Below are positions 14,501 through 25,300 of a stretch of DNA of 64,000 nucleotides, piece after piece. The notes under the pieces are model-generated. The model ran no database searches. It was not told where the DNA came from and was given only the letters and a program-made list of their open reading frames with translations. The DNA is from Micromussa lordhowensis (lineage: Eukaryota; Cnidaria; Anthozoa; Scleractinia; Lobophylliidae). The number at the start of each line of letters is the position of its first letter. Positions within the stretch are counted from its first letter, which is position 1. A program made the translations under genes and the position numbers. The stretch lies in the NCBI GenBank assembly GCA_964020085.1, contig OZ026603.1:32180158-32244157 (forward strand), read 5' to 3'.

Positions 14501-16128
14501 TACCATCATCCACTACAATGATTTCATAGGTAAAGGATGGTTTCTGTTTCTGAAAGAAAAAATGCGGTTAATCTAACCACTGGTACTTTTATCACAGTAT
14601 AGAATATTTTAGTTCAATTTAGTAGCGTTTTCAAAAATGTCGCAGAAAAAAATTCACAAACAACCAAACTTATACAAAAGAAATACACTTGATTATGCAT
14701 ATGTTGTGGTTCAATTTTATCCTTTCGTGTACCACTTGGTAGTTTGTATGTTCTGGTGTATGGTACCATATATTATAATGTATATGAAACAAAAGAAAAT
14801 ACTACATAGGATCAAGGTTAACATTGAATCACAAAATAAATATACAAAGAAAGGCTTAGATGGAGCCCTTCCTTGAAGAGATTACTAAACAAAAAAGAGC
14901 TGATATCGTCATTAGAACCCTATCATGTTTGATACACTGGTGCAACACCATAGAAAGCAATTAACTTCTTCTTCATGTCTTGTTACTCAGTTGATACTGC
15001 ATTATTTTTCCCTTGTAGTTGTTCAGTTATATTACAAAACAACCTATTACCTTTTCATTTTCCAGGTATTCAAATGTTTCATCCAACATTATGGGCACTG
15101 AATAAAAAGTAAAATATAAAATAATTTACAGAATCCTATGTAATATTTTCTGCTAGATGGGTGACAAGGAATGAGAGAGATGAACAAATGATCCATACCG
15201 AAATTTTCCAACATTAAGAAGGACTATCTAAAGATGCTGAAATGAGGTATGGAAAAGCAAAGACTTTGGTCTGAAATAGGGTACAGGCTTCAAGGTTAGG
15301 GCCAGACATCTCAGCCACACACTTTGAGGAACACCCCCCAGGTAGCCCTACTGCACACATGTTACAGCCAATCACAATCAAGTAAGCTCAATTATGAAAA
15401 GGAGGCTAAACTTCAGAATACCCGACCACTTATTTGCATCTTATTGAATTAGAATAGCAACTATTGTTATATACCTCATTCTTCAAAGCACACTAACACA
15501 TGTAAATGAAGTGGCCGGGTATTCTGAAGATGCTCCGAAAAGGATTTATAATTATTATATATATACCCTTATACACGTACAGGGACACATACGTTCTAAA
15601 TTTTGGTTGGAAGTCGAACCAAATCGAATTTTTAGTTTGTCACCTTACTTTTTTGCCTCCAAATAAATGATAACAACCGCTTCAAAGTTGCATCATTCAA
15701 GTGAGCAGCTAAACAAATAAACAGCTTAAGTATGAACTTACATCGCTCCTCTTCGTTGTATGAAGGTACAATCACCGACAGATCGATAGAACCTTCTTCC
15801 TCCATAATAGGAAATGGATAAGTGGCATTGTTTTTGTTTGGATCTTTGTAATACTTTTCGCTGTCGAACCTAGAAATCATTGGCACTGCATCCCAAGTCG
15901 TCAGACGAATAACTAAAAGAATCTGCGAACAACACAAATCAGAGTTAATCCCTTTGACCGCACGGGTCACAAAAACAGCGCAAATACCTCCGCGAAACGT
16001 ACTCTTGATTTCTGAACCAATTATTTCTCAGTGGCACTTACCGTTACAAAAACAACTGGAATAAGAAGAAGTAAAGTGTAGAAAATGGTCGTTAAAGTTA
16101 TACTCAGGAAAAAGGAAAGAAAATCCAT
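4816..16128 (-). CDS. ALG5: Dolichyl-phosphate beta-glucosyltransferase ALG5
   Basis: ER-membrane enzyme that transfers glucose from UDP-glucose to dolichyl phosphate, making Dol-P-Glc for N-glycan precursor assembly. Eleven coding exons in transcript order: 16128-16042, 15922-15742, 15097-15051, 14549-14481, 14073-13981, 13363-13250, 10013-9951, 9250-9167, 8149-8082, 5476-5391, 4934-4816. All junctions are GT-AG and phases match, giving 1011 nt, 336 residues (human about 324). An N-terminal hydrophobic anchor covers residues 1-29. The GT2 fold shows PSYNEE (82-87), VVDDGSKD (117-124) and the DxD-type MADADG (171-176); later blocks are CGSRAHL, YGFHFLVWFLCV, DTQCGFKLFTR, AFDVELLYIAQ and VPFWSWLQMGKDLL. 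It stops at TAA 4816-4818. An AATAAA (minus strand, 4815-4820) overlaps the stop, so the true poly(A) site may lie further left. Introns hold SINEs, TIR elements and a LINE. Confidence 0.96.
5122..5283 (-). mobile_element. tRNA-derived SINE family A, partial copy
   Basis: Read on the minus strand it starts with a tRNA-like head: a box A-like TGGCCTCATGGTTAGTGCG and a box B GGGTTCGAGCCC. The family body follows (TTGGGTAAGACACTTGACTC, CCACCCAGGTATATAAGTGG). Its 3' part is missing. It sits in the last ALG5 intron, in the same orientation as the gene. Confidence 0.75.
5777..7990 (-). mobile_element. CR1/L2-like non-LTR retrotransposon, 5'-truncated, intact RT ORF
   Basis: The ORF at 6108-7973 (621 codons, no stop) encodes a LINE reverse transcriptase. 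Visible RT blocks in order are [65 protein letters not shown] and the catalytic LFADDANIF, followed by a thumb/connection region. The upstream AP-endonuclease is absent because the ALG5 exon at 8082 comes directly after the truncated end. The 3' UTR carries an AATAAA and ends in a (TTG)n tail (5777-5794), typical of the CR1/L2/Jockey group. It lies in ALG5 intron 9, sense to the gene. The uninterrupted ORF suggests a recent insertion. Clade assignment is by eye. Confidence 0.88.
8717..8930. repeat. Head-to-head pair of SINE-B tails (inverted repeat)
   Basis: About 95 bp at 8717-8815 recurs inverted at 8827-8930: ATATCATATATTTGAACTG with AAAGATATGAACACATGATT on one side, and CAATCATGCCTCCATATC with AATTCAAATATATCATATTT on the other. 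The same words flank the tRNA-like SINE-B copies at 8988 and 53793, so these are two oppositely oriented body/tail pieces. Confidence 0.65.
8988..9060 (+). mobile_element. tRNA-derived SINE family B, tRNA-like head
   Basis: tRNA-like: GGCTTGA pairs with TCAAGCC as a 7-bp acceptor stem, with box A TAGCTCAGTTGG and box B GAGTTCAAATCCC. The anticodon stem has a mismatch and the unit recurs at 26895 and 53793, so it is a SINE head and not a tRNA gene. It lies in ALG5 intron 8. Confidence 0.75.
9581..9848 (-). mobile_element. tRNA-derived SINE family A, near full length
   Basis: The minus strand runs from GTGCGCTCGACTCTGGAGCG through a degenerate box B to GGGCAAGACACTCTCGCGG, the CTAGTCACTTCATGCTACTG block and a TTTACC-type 3' tail. 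About 265 bp, in ALG5 intron 7. Confidence 0.75.
10101..10338 (-). mobile_element. tRNA-derived SINE family A with (CCTA)n tail
   Basis: Box A-like GATGGCCTCATGGTTAGCG and box B GGGTTCAAGCCC are on the minus strand, and the 3' end is a short CCTACC tandem tail (10104-10118). It lies in ALG5 intron 6 close to the other family A copies. Confidence 0.75.
10434..11019 (-). mobile_element. SINE family A copy split by a TIR element
   Basis: The 10434-10514 piece (tail to GACTAGGAGTA) and the 10905-11019 piece (GGGAATGCTAGTCCATCAC onward) are consecutive parts of the SINE-A consensus seen at 9581-9848. Between them sits a 26-bp-TIR element (10518-10901), so this is one SINE interrupted by a later insertion. 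Confidence 0.7.
10518..10901. mobile_element. TIR element inserted in SINE A
   Basis: Identical 26-bp terminal inverted repeats at 10518-10543 and 10876-10901 (core GCAGAAACGTGAGAGGACTG). The 332-bp interior is AT-rich, with no convincing ORF. No clear target-site duplication is visible. Confidence 0.75.
11142..11210. repeat. 69-bp near-perfect palindrome
   Basis: The arms TTGCACCTAAATTGTTTCTA and TAGAAACAATTTAGGTGCAA continue to the centre (AGACATTAAATGTCT) with a single mismatch. It could be a minimal MITE or a cruciform-forming site. It lies in ALG5 intron 6. Confidence 0.85.
11280..11522 (+). mobile_element. Possible LINE 3' end with poly(A)
   Basis: An AT-rich stretch ending in AATAAAATAAACC followed by a run of A, as in the 3' UTR of a poly(A)-tailed retroelement. 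There is no coding part, so the call rests on the tail only. Confidence 0.35.
13431..13581. mobile_element. Mariner-like MITE
   Basis: A 151-bp element with inverted ends TACAGTTGAACCCCTATTAA and TTAATAGGGGTTGAACTGTA, bounded by TA dinucleotides as in Tc1/mariner insertions. It lies in ALG5 intron 5. Confidence 0.8.
14233..14446. mobile_element. hAT-like non-autonomous element
   Basis: It starts CAGGGCTAAAAAAAAGTG and ends CATTTTTTTTCAAGCCCTG. CAGGG...CCCTG ends are characteristic of hAT elements. Internal inverted GGGCAAG/CTTGCC blocks support a folded structure. No 8-bp target duplication is obvious. Confidence 0.55.
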
Positions 16129-16241
16129 CACGGAACAAGAGCGGGGATAGGAGAGATTTTCCAGCTTAGAAACCACGCCGCAATTTGAACGCAAATGGAT
16201 TACTTCGTGTAAGAACCCGCCGAAATTGTCGTTCTTTCAAC

Positions 16242-16668
16242 GCAGATCACAGGCCACCCAAGCTCTCTCTATGAACCACACAAGCAACACAATATGGCAT
16301 CGAATTATAAGGGTTTGTATGATATTTTCTACAAGATTTTCATGGAGGTAGTGAAAAGTGAAACTTCTCAATAAAACTCACTTACTTTATTCCATACGTG
16401 TGTTGTTTGCTCCTGAGCTGGTGTGGTTGTTTGACCGATCAGATTTAACTTGATTAAGCGACTTTTTTTCATAAAGAGAGGACATGAAGGGAAAACCAGC
16501 AAACAACACATGTATGGAATAAGGTAAGCCATTTTTTTACAGAGAGGTTTCACTTTTAACTACTCCCATGAATATCTTGTAGAAAATCCCATATAAAGCC
16601 TTATAATTAGAAGCCATAATGTGTTGCTTGGGTGGGTTATAGAGAGAGCTTGGGCTGCCTGTGCGCAG
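16242..16668. repeat. Inverted duplication carrying two copies of a short exon-like ORF
   Basis: Arms 16242-16411 and 16498-16668 are inverted copies separated by 86 bp. Each arm holds an ATG (16294 plus; 16617 minus) preceded by CAAGCAACACA and opening a 26-codon frame: MASNYKGLYDIFYKIFM in the left arm, MASNYKALYGIFYKIFM in the right. Over these 17 codons most differences are synonymous, as expected of a duplicated coding exon, and both arms keep GTAGT two codons later as a possible donor. The left ATG is only 165 bp from the ALG5 ATG, head to head, so the two could share a promoter. I do not recognise the protein and found no second exon. It may be a decayed gene. Confidence 0.7.
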
Positions 16669-18206
16669 ATCTGTGACAGGTGTTTCACTGTAGAAGGCCT
16701 TTAGAGTACTTTATTTTTTTTCTGTTTCCATTAATTAACTGATAACGAAAATTATAAAGGCAAACTGATTTGGTTATAAAGATGCTGAGTCTTTGAAATG
16801 AGATACTAACGAAAATAAAATCACTGAAAAGTAAGAAATTTTCATCGATTATATTCTGGGATGATTTTCCCTGGCTGTCATCGTTTTTAGTGCTTTTGCC
16901 CTTAGGACGGCTTAGGCGAGTCTAAGTTTGCGTGGTAGCAGTGCAACGTTTGAACTTCGAGAGGATTTGGGGAGAAAAACAAAGGAGTCTTGCGGTTCCT
17001 CTCTACCCTCCCTTCCCTCCCCTCCCTTCCAAATTTCTATTTTAGTTGACACTTTTAAAAATCTGCTCGGGAGCTTATCTCTTACCTCCTCCCCTCAAAG
17101 GTTTTCTTGTTCTACCGCACAGTAGTAGAACAGCTACAAACAGTCTATCTTGGTGAATTAAGCGACAAATTACAATGGGAAAATATGAAATAGAAAACTT
17201 CGCGTCGCAAATCAAATTACTTCGTATCTATTTACATAAAGCATTAACCAAATTGAATTTCCATTCCGGAGACACTTAATGCAAAGCAAAGCAGACCGAA
17301 TTACGTCATTTGACATAAAAGTCAAAACAAGACAAAGTGTGAAGCCAATTAAAACAGCATGTCATTGGCTTTATAGGACTCTACTCCAACTTTGAGTGTG
17401 AAATGAGGTAAGTGGGTGTATTTAAGGGGTCGTATAGCGGCGAATGGCATATCAGCCTCGTTTATTTAGCAAGAAGACTATTTTGTTTGAAATCTCCTTG
17501 GCAAACAATAGCCTCTAAGCAGATTTGTTTACCCCTGTCGGACATGTACTATCTTATGCATGCGTAGTTAGGTGACAAACGGTACTCTCTGCAAGACGCG
17601 ACCACCAGGCAAAAGTTACAACTCTTAGTTCTGCTACATCACATCTAATTATCAAGTCAAAGAAAACGAAACAAATGATCTATGACTGAGCCTTCGGTTT
17701 TCAGACAAGACTGTTTAAACTTGAACGACTCTGCGGGTCTTCAAAACTAGTGCCATATACAGTTCACGCTCCGGTACCGGTTGCAATTGGTTTTTGACTG
17801 CAACGCAGTTTTCACTAATCGTTGAGGTTTGTATAATGAACTATTGTGGTTGGTCTAAGAAGTGAACTGCTTCAAAAGGCAATTCATTAAGTACGCAACG
17901 GGATACTTGTGCTCATACAGGGCAAATTATGGATTGAAAAGGCTCTATTCTAAAAGAAAAACTTCACTGTCAAGTCTTGACAAGTCAGCCGTGGCAACAG
18001 GCCGCGGCTTTCATTTCTAAAGTAAATATTTCCTTCAGTTCGATGGAACGTCCGAAAACATGGAATAATTTCCATAGAAGAACAAATTAACTTATCGTTT
18101 AGAAGGTTGAAACCCTTAAACATCTCTTGTTTAAAAGAATTAGAGGTGGAACTTTGAGGAAAACAGTATCTTTTTATTTCGACAGTTGGAAGTTTGTGCG
18201 ACAAAG
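16669..18206. other. Spacer and putative promoter/5' UTR of the CAP-Gly gene
   Basis: No coding exon recognised. The frame upstream of 18207 has an in-frame stop at 18141, so translation of the downstream gene is unlikely to start earlier in this exon. Confidence 0.5.
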
Positions 18207-19357
18207 ATGCCAATTTCTTCGTTTCACGGATTAAGAAAGAACTCCGTCCCAGCAAATTCGTGGAACAGTACCAGAACTTCTGCTCAGTCGAGAAACCCTT
18301 CATGCAACAACCAAACAAGCAACAATACAAGAAAAAGACACTTTGGTGTGCCACGATTATGGGACAACGAATACGATGAGGTGTTTGCGATAGACAGGGA
18401 GGAAGGTGAAGTTAGATATTCTAAGGGTTTTCCTGATGGATCGCGAATTTCAAGAAAACTATCGGCAAGTTCTCGACCCAGAAGCGCGCGCCTCGCCGAT
18501 AGGGGCCTAAAGAGACGCGATACCTTTCCGAGGTTTGCAGGCGAAATTGGCACATCGCGCATGAAAGGACAAGATTACAAAAGAAGTAAGAGCGATCCGT
18601 CCATTACTGCGGAGAACAAACGAAAAAAGAATAGCACCAAGTGTCCCAAAAGGCCATCGTCTCTATGGACAGCCGGCAAGAGAGGAGAAAATTCTTCTTC
18701 CACCGTGCGTAAAAGCAAGGTAAGTTGCTAAAATGCGTTCAGGTTTAAGACATAAATTACTTTATATTAAAAAAGTAATTGAAAAAGTTTTCTCGATCAG
18801 TTAGAGTTTTCAAACCAATGAGAGTCGGTCATGTTACAATTCATGTGTTGATTCCAATGTTCTCGCTGATACTTGGTTTTCGATAGTTTAATCTAATGCC
18901 AATTTCAAATCGTTACAAACTCGATAAACCAAAGGTGTTAAGTCAGAAAATCATCGATTTCAGGTTCTCATGCACATGGCTGAGTGAACACACAGAAACA
19001 AAACAATAATATAACTGGTCAATGACCTATTTTTATCAATGAATAAAGTTTATAAAATTTCAAGTTCGAGGCCAAAGTAATTGAGTCTGTGAACGAAAGA
19101 ATCACAACTCGATCGAAACAGTCTTCAGCACCCGTATTTATAACATCAATGATCATGTCACCAGGCAATGCTATTGCTCGCAAAAAAAAATAGTAGAACT
19201 TTGTGTACAAAACTAGCTCCCTTAGCACGGGAAGATTCGCTCCGACGAAGGGCTAACGCTCGAAACGTCAGCTTTCGAATCTCTTAGCTTTACGGTGGCC
19301 AATTCACATTATCAACTCAGTTGATCAACCAAATTATCTTGTAATACTCCCCACTGA

Positions 19358-19391
<34 letters not shown>

Positions 19392-22300
19392 CCCCCCCCC
19401 CCTTAGCTTCTTCAATACCCTCAAGCTAACGAAAAGCGGCTGGAAATTTGAGTTTCCGACTCGTAGGGCAGCAGGCGAGCCAGGGTTCATGCCGATCAAT
19501 ACCCTAGTTCAACAGTGTAAATCTTATGTTGGACTGAAACCTTTCAGTACAGCCAGCTCTCTCGTAAGCGGACACCCTCGGGAATTGGAAAAAGTGTCTG
19601 TTAGTAGAGTTGTCCACTTACGAGAATTATTATTCCCATTAGAAAAAAGGGTAAAAAGGGCAATTGAAAACAGTGTCCGTAAGTAGAGCTGTCCACTTAC
19701 GAGAGTGTCCGTTGGCGGAGAGTTGACTGTAATTAAATGAGTGACTAACGTAACTGCAAGGGACCGCAAACAATAAGCGCTACCAACGTAGGATCTGCAA
19801 TAGACCTGATCACCCCCCTCCCCAAAAAAAAATGTACAAAGACAATAGACTGCAAGGCTGATTCTACGTGAAAAACGTTTCGAGACACCAACATGACAAG
19901 AACCGATTGCTTAATTTTTTCTAGTGATTGTTATTCTGTTTTACCGAGTGAGCAAGGGAAATCTCAGCACACTATAATAATTCCGAGTGATGGGCTCCTG
20001 GTTCTGAGTGCTTTTTCCACTGGCCAGGAACCCATCACCCATGGGCTCCTGCACGGGCTTATTTTCAACAAAGGGCTGGGCCGGGGGAAGGCGGGGAGGG
20101 GGGGGGGGAGGAGGGCTTTTTATCGGAGCTATTTCTTTCGTCTTCGACCCCGACCACACGTATCCGTTCTGATATGAAAACGCGTACCTTTTGATGCATT
20201 TTCGTGTGGTCGATAAGCGAAAACGCATCAAAAAGTATGCGTTTTTATATAGTGTGGACTGATGAAAACGAAACGGAAATGCTAATGTGGTCGAAAATAT
20301 TTTGCTTTGTTTTCGTTGAGACGAAAACGAATACTTTTAGATTGTGCCTTAGATTGGTATCTTGCATGTAGCAGACGCTACCTACCGCGGGTTTCGGGTA
20401 CATTTCCGTCTGCGACGCATGCTATAGATTGGGTAGGAGGTAGGTGGGGCGCACTTTTTATCAAAAATTCAATCGACGTTCTAAGTTTTGTTTTAACTGC
20501 ATTTTTGCTAGAATTAATTTGCGAACGGGGATTTTTAAGAATGGAAAAAAATGACAACCATGCAAATAGATATTGGAAAAATATATTTCTTTTTATCTCC
20601 AATAATTGCCCGTTTTTCATTGGTCACCGACGATCACCCGTGATCTGTGCTCGCTGGGGGTGTCTGGCGTAGATGACTCGCGGCAGTTTGACCAGAGGTT
20701 GAAACTTTGACTTGGTGTTTACGAGCTTCGCCGGTACCCCAGCGAGACAACTGTAACTCTCTTACTATAAGGAGACGTTTTTTTTTTCGAAGGAAGCGAA
20801 AGCAAATCGCCTGATGAAAGAAGTAAATATTTAAGAACGGGTAAGGTTTCAGAGGGCGCTAATTGACAGTGTTGATTTCGTCCTCGATATCATAGACGTA
20901 AGCTTATTGATATTTTTCGTGCATAATTTTACCAAGGATAAAGCCTTGAGTGCATAAGAGTATTACGCTTATTACATACTAATATAATAGCACATGTTTT
21001 TAAAAACTTATTCATGTCTCAAGGCGGGATTCGTGTCAAGAACCAGTTGCTTACTCGATGAGTCGACGGACCGTGCAGCATTGCAGGATTTGTTATTGAT
21101 TAAGACACTGATTTCTGTAAAGCCCTTTTGTTTAGATAAACTTCATAACTGTGCTAATATTGTTAGGAGCCAGGTCGTATAGAAATCTCTCCGTGGGTGT
21201 GAAAGGTTCAAATAAACGTTGGAAGGAAACCGGGTGGAAAATTGGCGCGACCTGTTTTCCTGTGTTTAAATTTCATGGTACTCTATCGCGTTCACTCGAA
21301 ATACAAGCCGGCAACCTTACATCAGCTTTGGTTAGTGTCAGGAAGCAAACAATTTCTTGCATAATTTTAGCCAAAATATTGCAGTTTTCCTTTATATCTA
21401 CTTGAGGGTTAAAAGCTTTAATATTGATAAGCTGTGCACCTTCGATCTTGGCTCAGTAATTTTATGAAACTGGTAAGACGAAGCACCCAACGCAAATGTC
21501 AACATTTCGAAGTTATTCCTTTTGATTATTGTCATAAAGATGTAGTTTAGTATTTGCTTACAAGTGAATTTATATGTTCCAATGAAATTTTTATTGTTTT
21601 TCGCAAGCTTCGACACTTGTATTTGCCGCAGAAACACGACGTTGCTATAGGGAATATGTCCATTTTGTTGACTCTCCAAGCAAGTCACGTTTATTCAGCG
21701 TTCACAGTGAGTGTCACATTTCATTGAAACTATTAGCAGGCGCATAGTAATATTTCTTTTCTTCTTTTTCCTCGTTTAGATTAACAATTGTTTATCTCCG
21801 CCATCTTTCTCTTCACCTGATGGAAGTTTAAATGGAAGCCTTTCAAGGAAACGGCCAAATCAAGGAGATCGAGTAGTGTGCATTTTGAACAAGAAGCCTC
21901 AACTTGGAATTCTAAAATACATCGGAACAACTCATTTTGCAGATGGCGAATGGTGTGGAATCTTATTAGATGAAGCTTGTGGGAAAAACGATGGATCTGT
22001 GAGAGGAGTGCGATATTTTCGCTGTAAGAATAAACACGGAATATTTGTTCACTCGCACAAGGTCAAAGCTGCCGATGATATAACTCTTTCTCGATTAAAT
22101 TTGCTGGAAAGCCCTAGCAGTCCACAGTCAGCCGGGAAAAAGGACAGAACAGCTGTTAGTAGCGGGCAAAGTATGTCTTCGAGCGACGTAGAAATCGTCC
22201 GAGGCGACCACATGGGTTTTCGCGACGTGAAGTCTCTGAGGTTAACCAAAAGGAATCGGTCAGTGTCTTTAGATAGATACCTGTTTCTTAAAACTAAACA

Positions 22301-25300
22301 ATTGGCCAAGGGATTTAACATATTATTACACAACGCCGAAAAGGACGGGAAAATGAACACCTGGGACCAGAATCGATTAAATCGATGTCGCTCGTTGCCT
22401 AAAATTACCAACGAAAACTTGTGTGATTCAAACGAGTATTGTTTGAACAGTGAAATGGCGCCCTTGGAGAAGAACGTTTGTCAGGGACAACGCGTTTCTA
22501 ATGGAGGAGGCAAAAAATTTGATCATTGTAATAATCCCACAAAAATAGCAGGTGTGCTCAGTTCTGCAGAGGCAGGAATAAACAATTTGAGCAGAGAGAA
22601 TCAGCAAGTATTTTCTGAGAATTCCCCATCAGTGAATTCCTTGAATAGACCAGATAGTTTTCATACAAGCCAAAATACCACCAATGGAGGCACAACTGCT
22701 GTGCACAAAGTGGGACACGCTGTTTCTTTGGACACCCATTTCATGATTGAAAAAGGACAGCTGACCATCTCAAATGGCAATGATGACAATATCTCTTGTG
22801 TGTCACATCTCGCCAACAAGGAAGACCCTTTTATACAAGGACGACATTGTAGCTGTCCCAGCCTGCATTGTGCAGACCATTTTTCAGAGTCTATTACAAC
22901 ATGTTTAGATCTGGGACGCACTGAACGATCTGTTATTCCTGAAGCCGAGGATGACTACAATTTAGAAAGTGTCCATGCTCATGAAACTCGTCATAAACCT
23001 TTAGGATGTTCTCACTCACAATCAGAAACACTGGAAAAGATATTTCAGAAAACTGAAGTAGTAAGGAGTAAATCTTCCTGTTCAAGAGAATCTGAACTGA
23101 CACGCACAGGTAGCTGGCCATGGTTGACTTCTAGTCCAAAACAATCTCTTAGACGCTACAGCAGTAGCAGCAATATCGACAGGTGTGGTGTCATTGGAAG
23201 AAGTGGAGATTATGAAGATGTGTTTGAAGATGGACTTACTTCAGTATTGACACCCATGACACCCATTAAACCAATATCAGATAACACAGCGAAAAGGTGT
23301 CTTGATTTAAAAAATGTTGACAGTGTGTTCCAAGCTGGCACTGGTCTCGCTGTAAATAAAGTGGGCAAGTCCCAGCCAACAGAATCTCACGATCATGCTG
23401 TTGACGCAGATTCCAACTATGCTGACAGCCTTTCTGGATCGCAGGCTTCACTGTCATCAACAGGAACAAGCGAAAGCAAAGGAAAGAAGACATCTACAAC
23501 AAAAAGAATTTCTGGCTTTGTGAAGAGTTCTGGGACTAAATCTAAAGCAATCCCCATTAGAAATAACAGTGTGTCAAAACCACCGCAACAGAAGCAGTCC
23601 AGACTGGAGCAAATGCGTCAGCAGCAAAACACCCGAGTCCCATTGTCCAGCTCAACTGGTAATAAGTCAAATCTGCCAACAGCAGGTAACAACGAAGTTA
23701 AAATGCGGAAGCGGCATACCCTGGGAACAATTCCAGATGTGAAATCATTTGTGCCACAACCTTCAATGAGTAAACGGCCTGTGAGTGGTGGAATAACTGA
23801 GCAGTCTGCGAGAGATAAAGTGAAATCGTCAAACCTTCCAGTTAAGAAGATGGTTATACCATCACAGATTTCAAAACCAGCCATGTTACCAAAGCTGGAG
23901 AAGAAAACTGAGACAACTTCTATTCAGAGACGACATAGTTCTACTGCAAGTCGGCCACCAGCAGCTCCTGTAGTAAAAAGAGATTCTGGTTTGGCGCGAT
24001 CTGATTCAAAGGCACGGAAGATCAGCAAGTCAGCTGCCATTCCTGCAAAGGCTTCTGCAGGTAAAGAGAAAGAAACAGGTGCTGTCGGACAGAGGGTAGC
24101 TGGTGGCCAAAATTCCGCAGCAATTAAAGGTCCAAAGGGATCCGGTGCAGCAACTGGATCCAAGCCACAAACATCACGTGTAACCAGGTCAAGCAGTTCT
24201 GTTAGAGGTAATGGGCAAATTTTTTTGCATGTCATGGTTTGTTGTGCAGTTTGTATTTGCAATAGGACTTCATCCTGTCCAAAAGGCCAATTTGGCTGTG
24301 GGGCTTGGGGGAACAAAACAAAATAAATTAATTATTCATCCCTCAACCTTGATGCAATTTCTTTTGTTTTATTCCTCCAAGCCTAAGAGCCAAGTCCGAA
24401 TTTTTATTAATATTTGATAATGACCTATTCCAAGGATAGCCAAAAGTGAATAAGGCTGTTATGTATGTTGCGTAACAGTACGCAAATGTCCAAATTACTT
24501 GTTAATTTGGACACTATCCAAATTTAGAATTAGTCTGGACAGTTTACAAAATAAACTTGATTGTTCATGCTTGGTGGGGTGTTGGGCTGGTAATGTAATT
24601 AATTATTTTGAATACTTAGTCTTCTTTTTTAATTTTTATCATTGCATAAAAAGTTACAAACAAACATAATACTATGTTTTACTTTTCTACCTCACACTTG
24701 ATTATGCTAACTTTTCAACTATGACCTAGAGTACAAGACCAAAAAATACTTGCAGTACTACTGACTAGACATACGCACTTAGCTTTCTAATGGTCTGGAA
24801 CCTGTTAAATATGGACAGTGCCAAAGAAATAAGCTTAATAAGTGTATATTTCACCTACTGAAGAAGGGCTAAGCTCAAAACATTTAGTTAAACAGCAACT
24901 ATTTGACACTTTTAAGAGCCTTTCAAGGCATATATTTAGTTAAAAGTGTCTATTATCTGGGTGTCAAGCAGGCTCTCAGAATAAAGGTCGCAAACACATG
25001 TTACACATGCAAAGTTTAGAAGCATTAATATTTTAAATATCTGAATGTGCTCTGATTGGTCAAAAACCCTTTCATTTAAATTGTACTGGAAAACACACAG
25101 TTCCTGATATGGCAGCAGGCAAAAAAGTTCTGTTAATTTATTCTAAATACAAAATATTGGTAGACAGTTTTTTAAACCATGTCAGACAACCATTAGCGGA
25201 AAGAACAAGTGGATCCCTTGCTCATCAAACAGGCCAGGGTATTTTTTTTACTCGTATTTAACGTAGAAAAGTAAGTTTTCCATTTAAGATTCATAGTTAC

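Noticed and set aside
16740..16790. NENYKGKLIW-like peptide downstream of the inverted duplication, recalling a complex III subunit 9 second exon
   Set aside because: Only about ten residues match, stops lie on both sides and there is no acceptor site, so it cannot support a gene call.
20307..20672. 121-codon plus-strand open frame
   Set aside because: Low-complexity flanks, overlap with an AAAACG-rich repeat, no family resemblance and no matching exon nearby.
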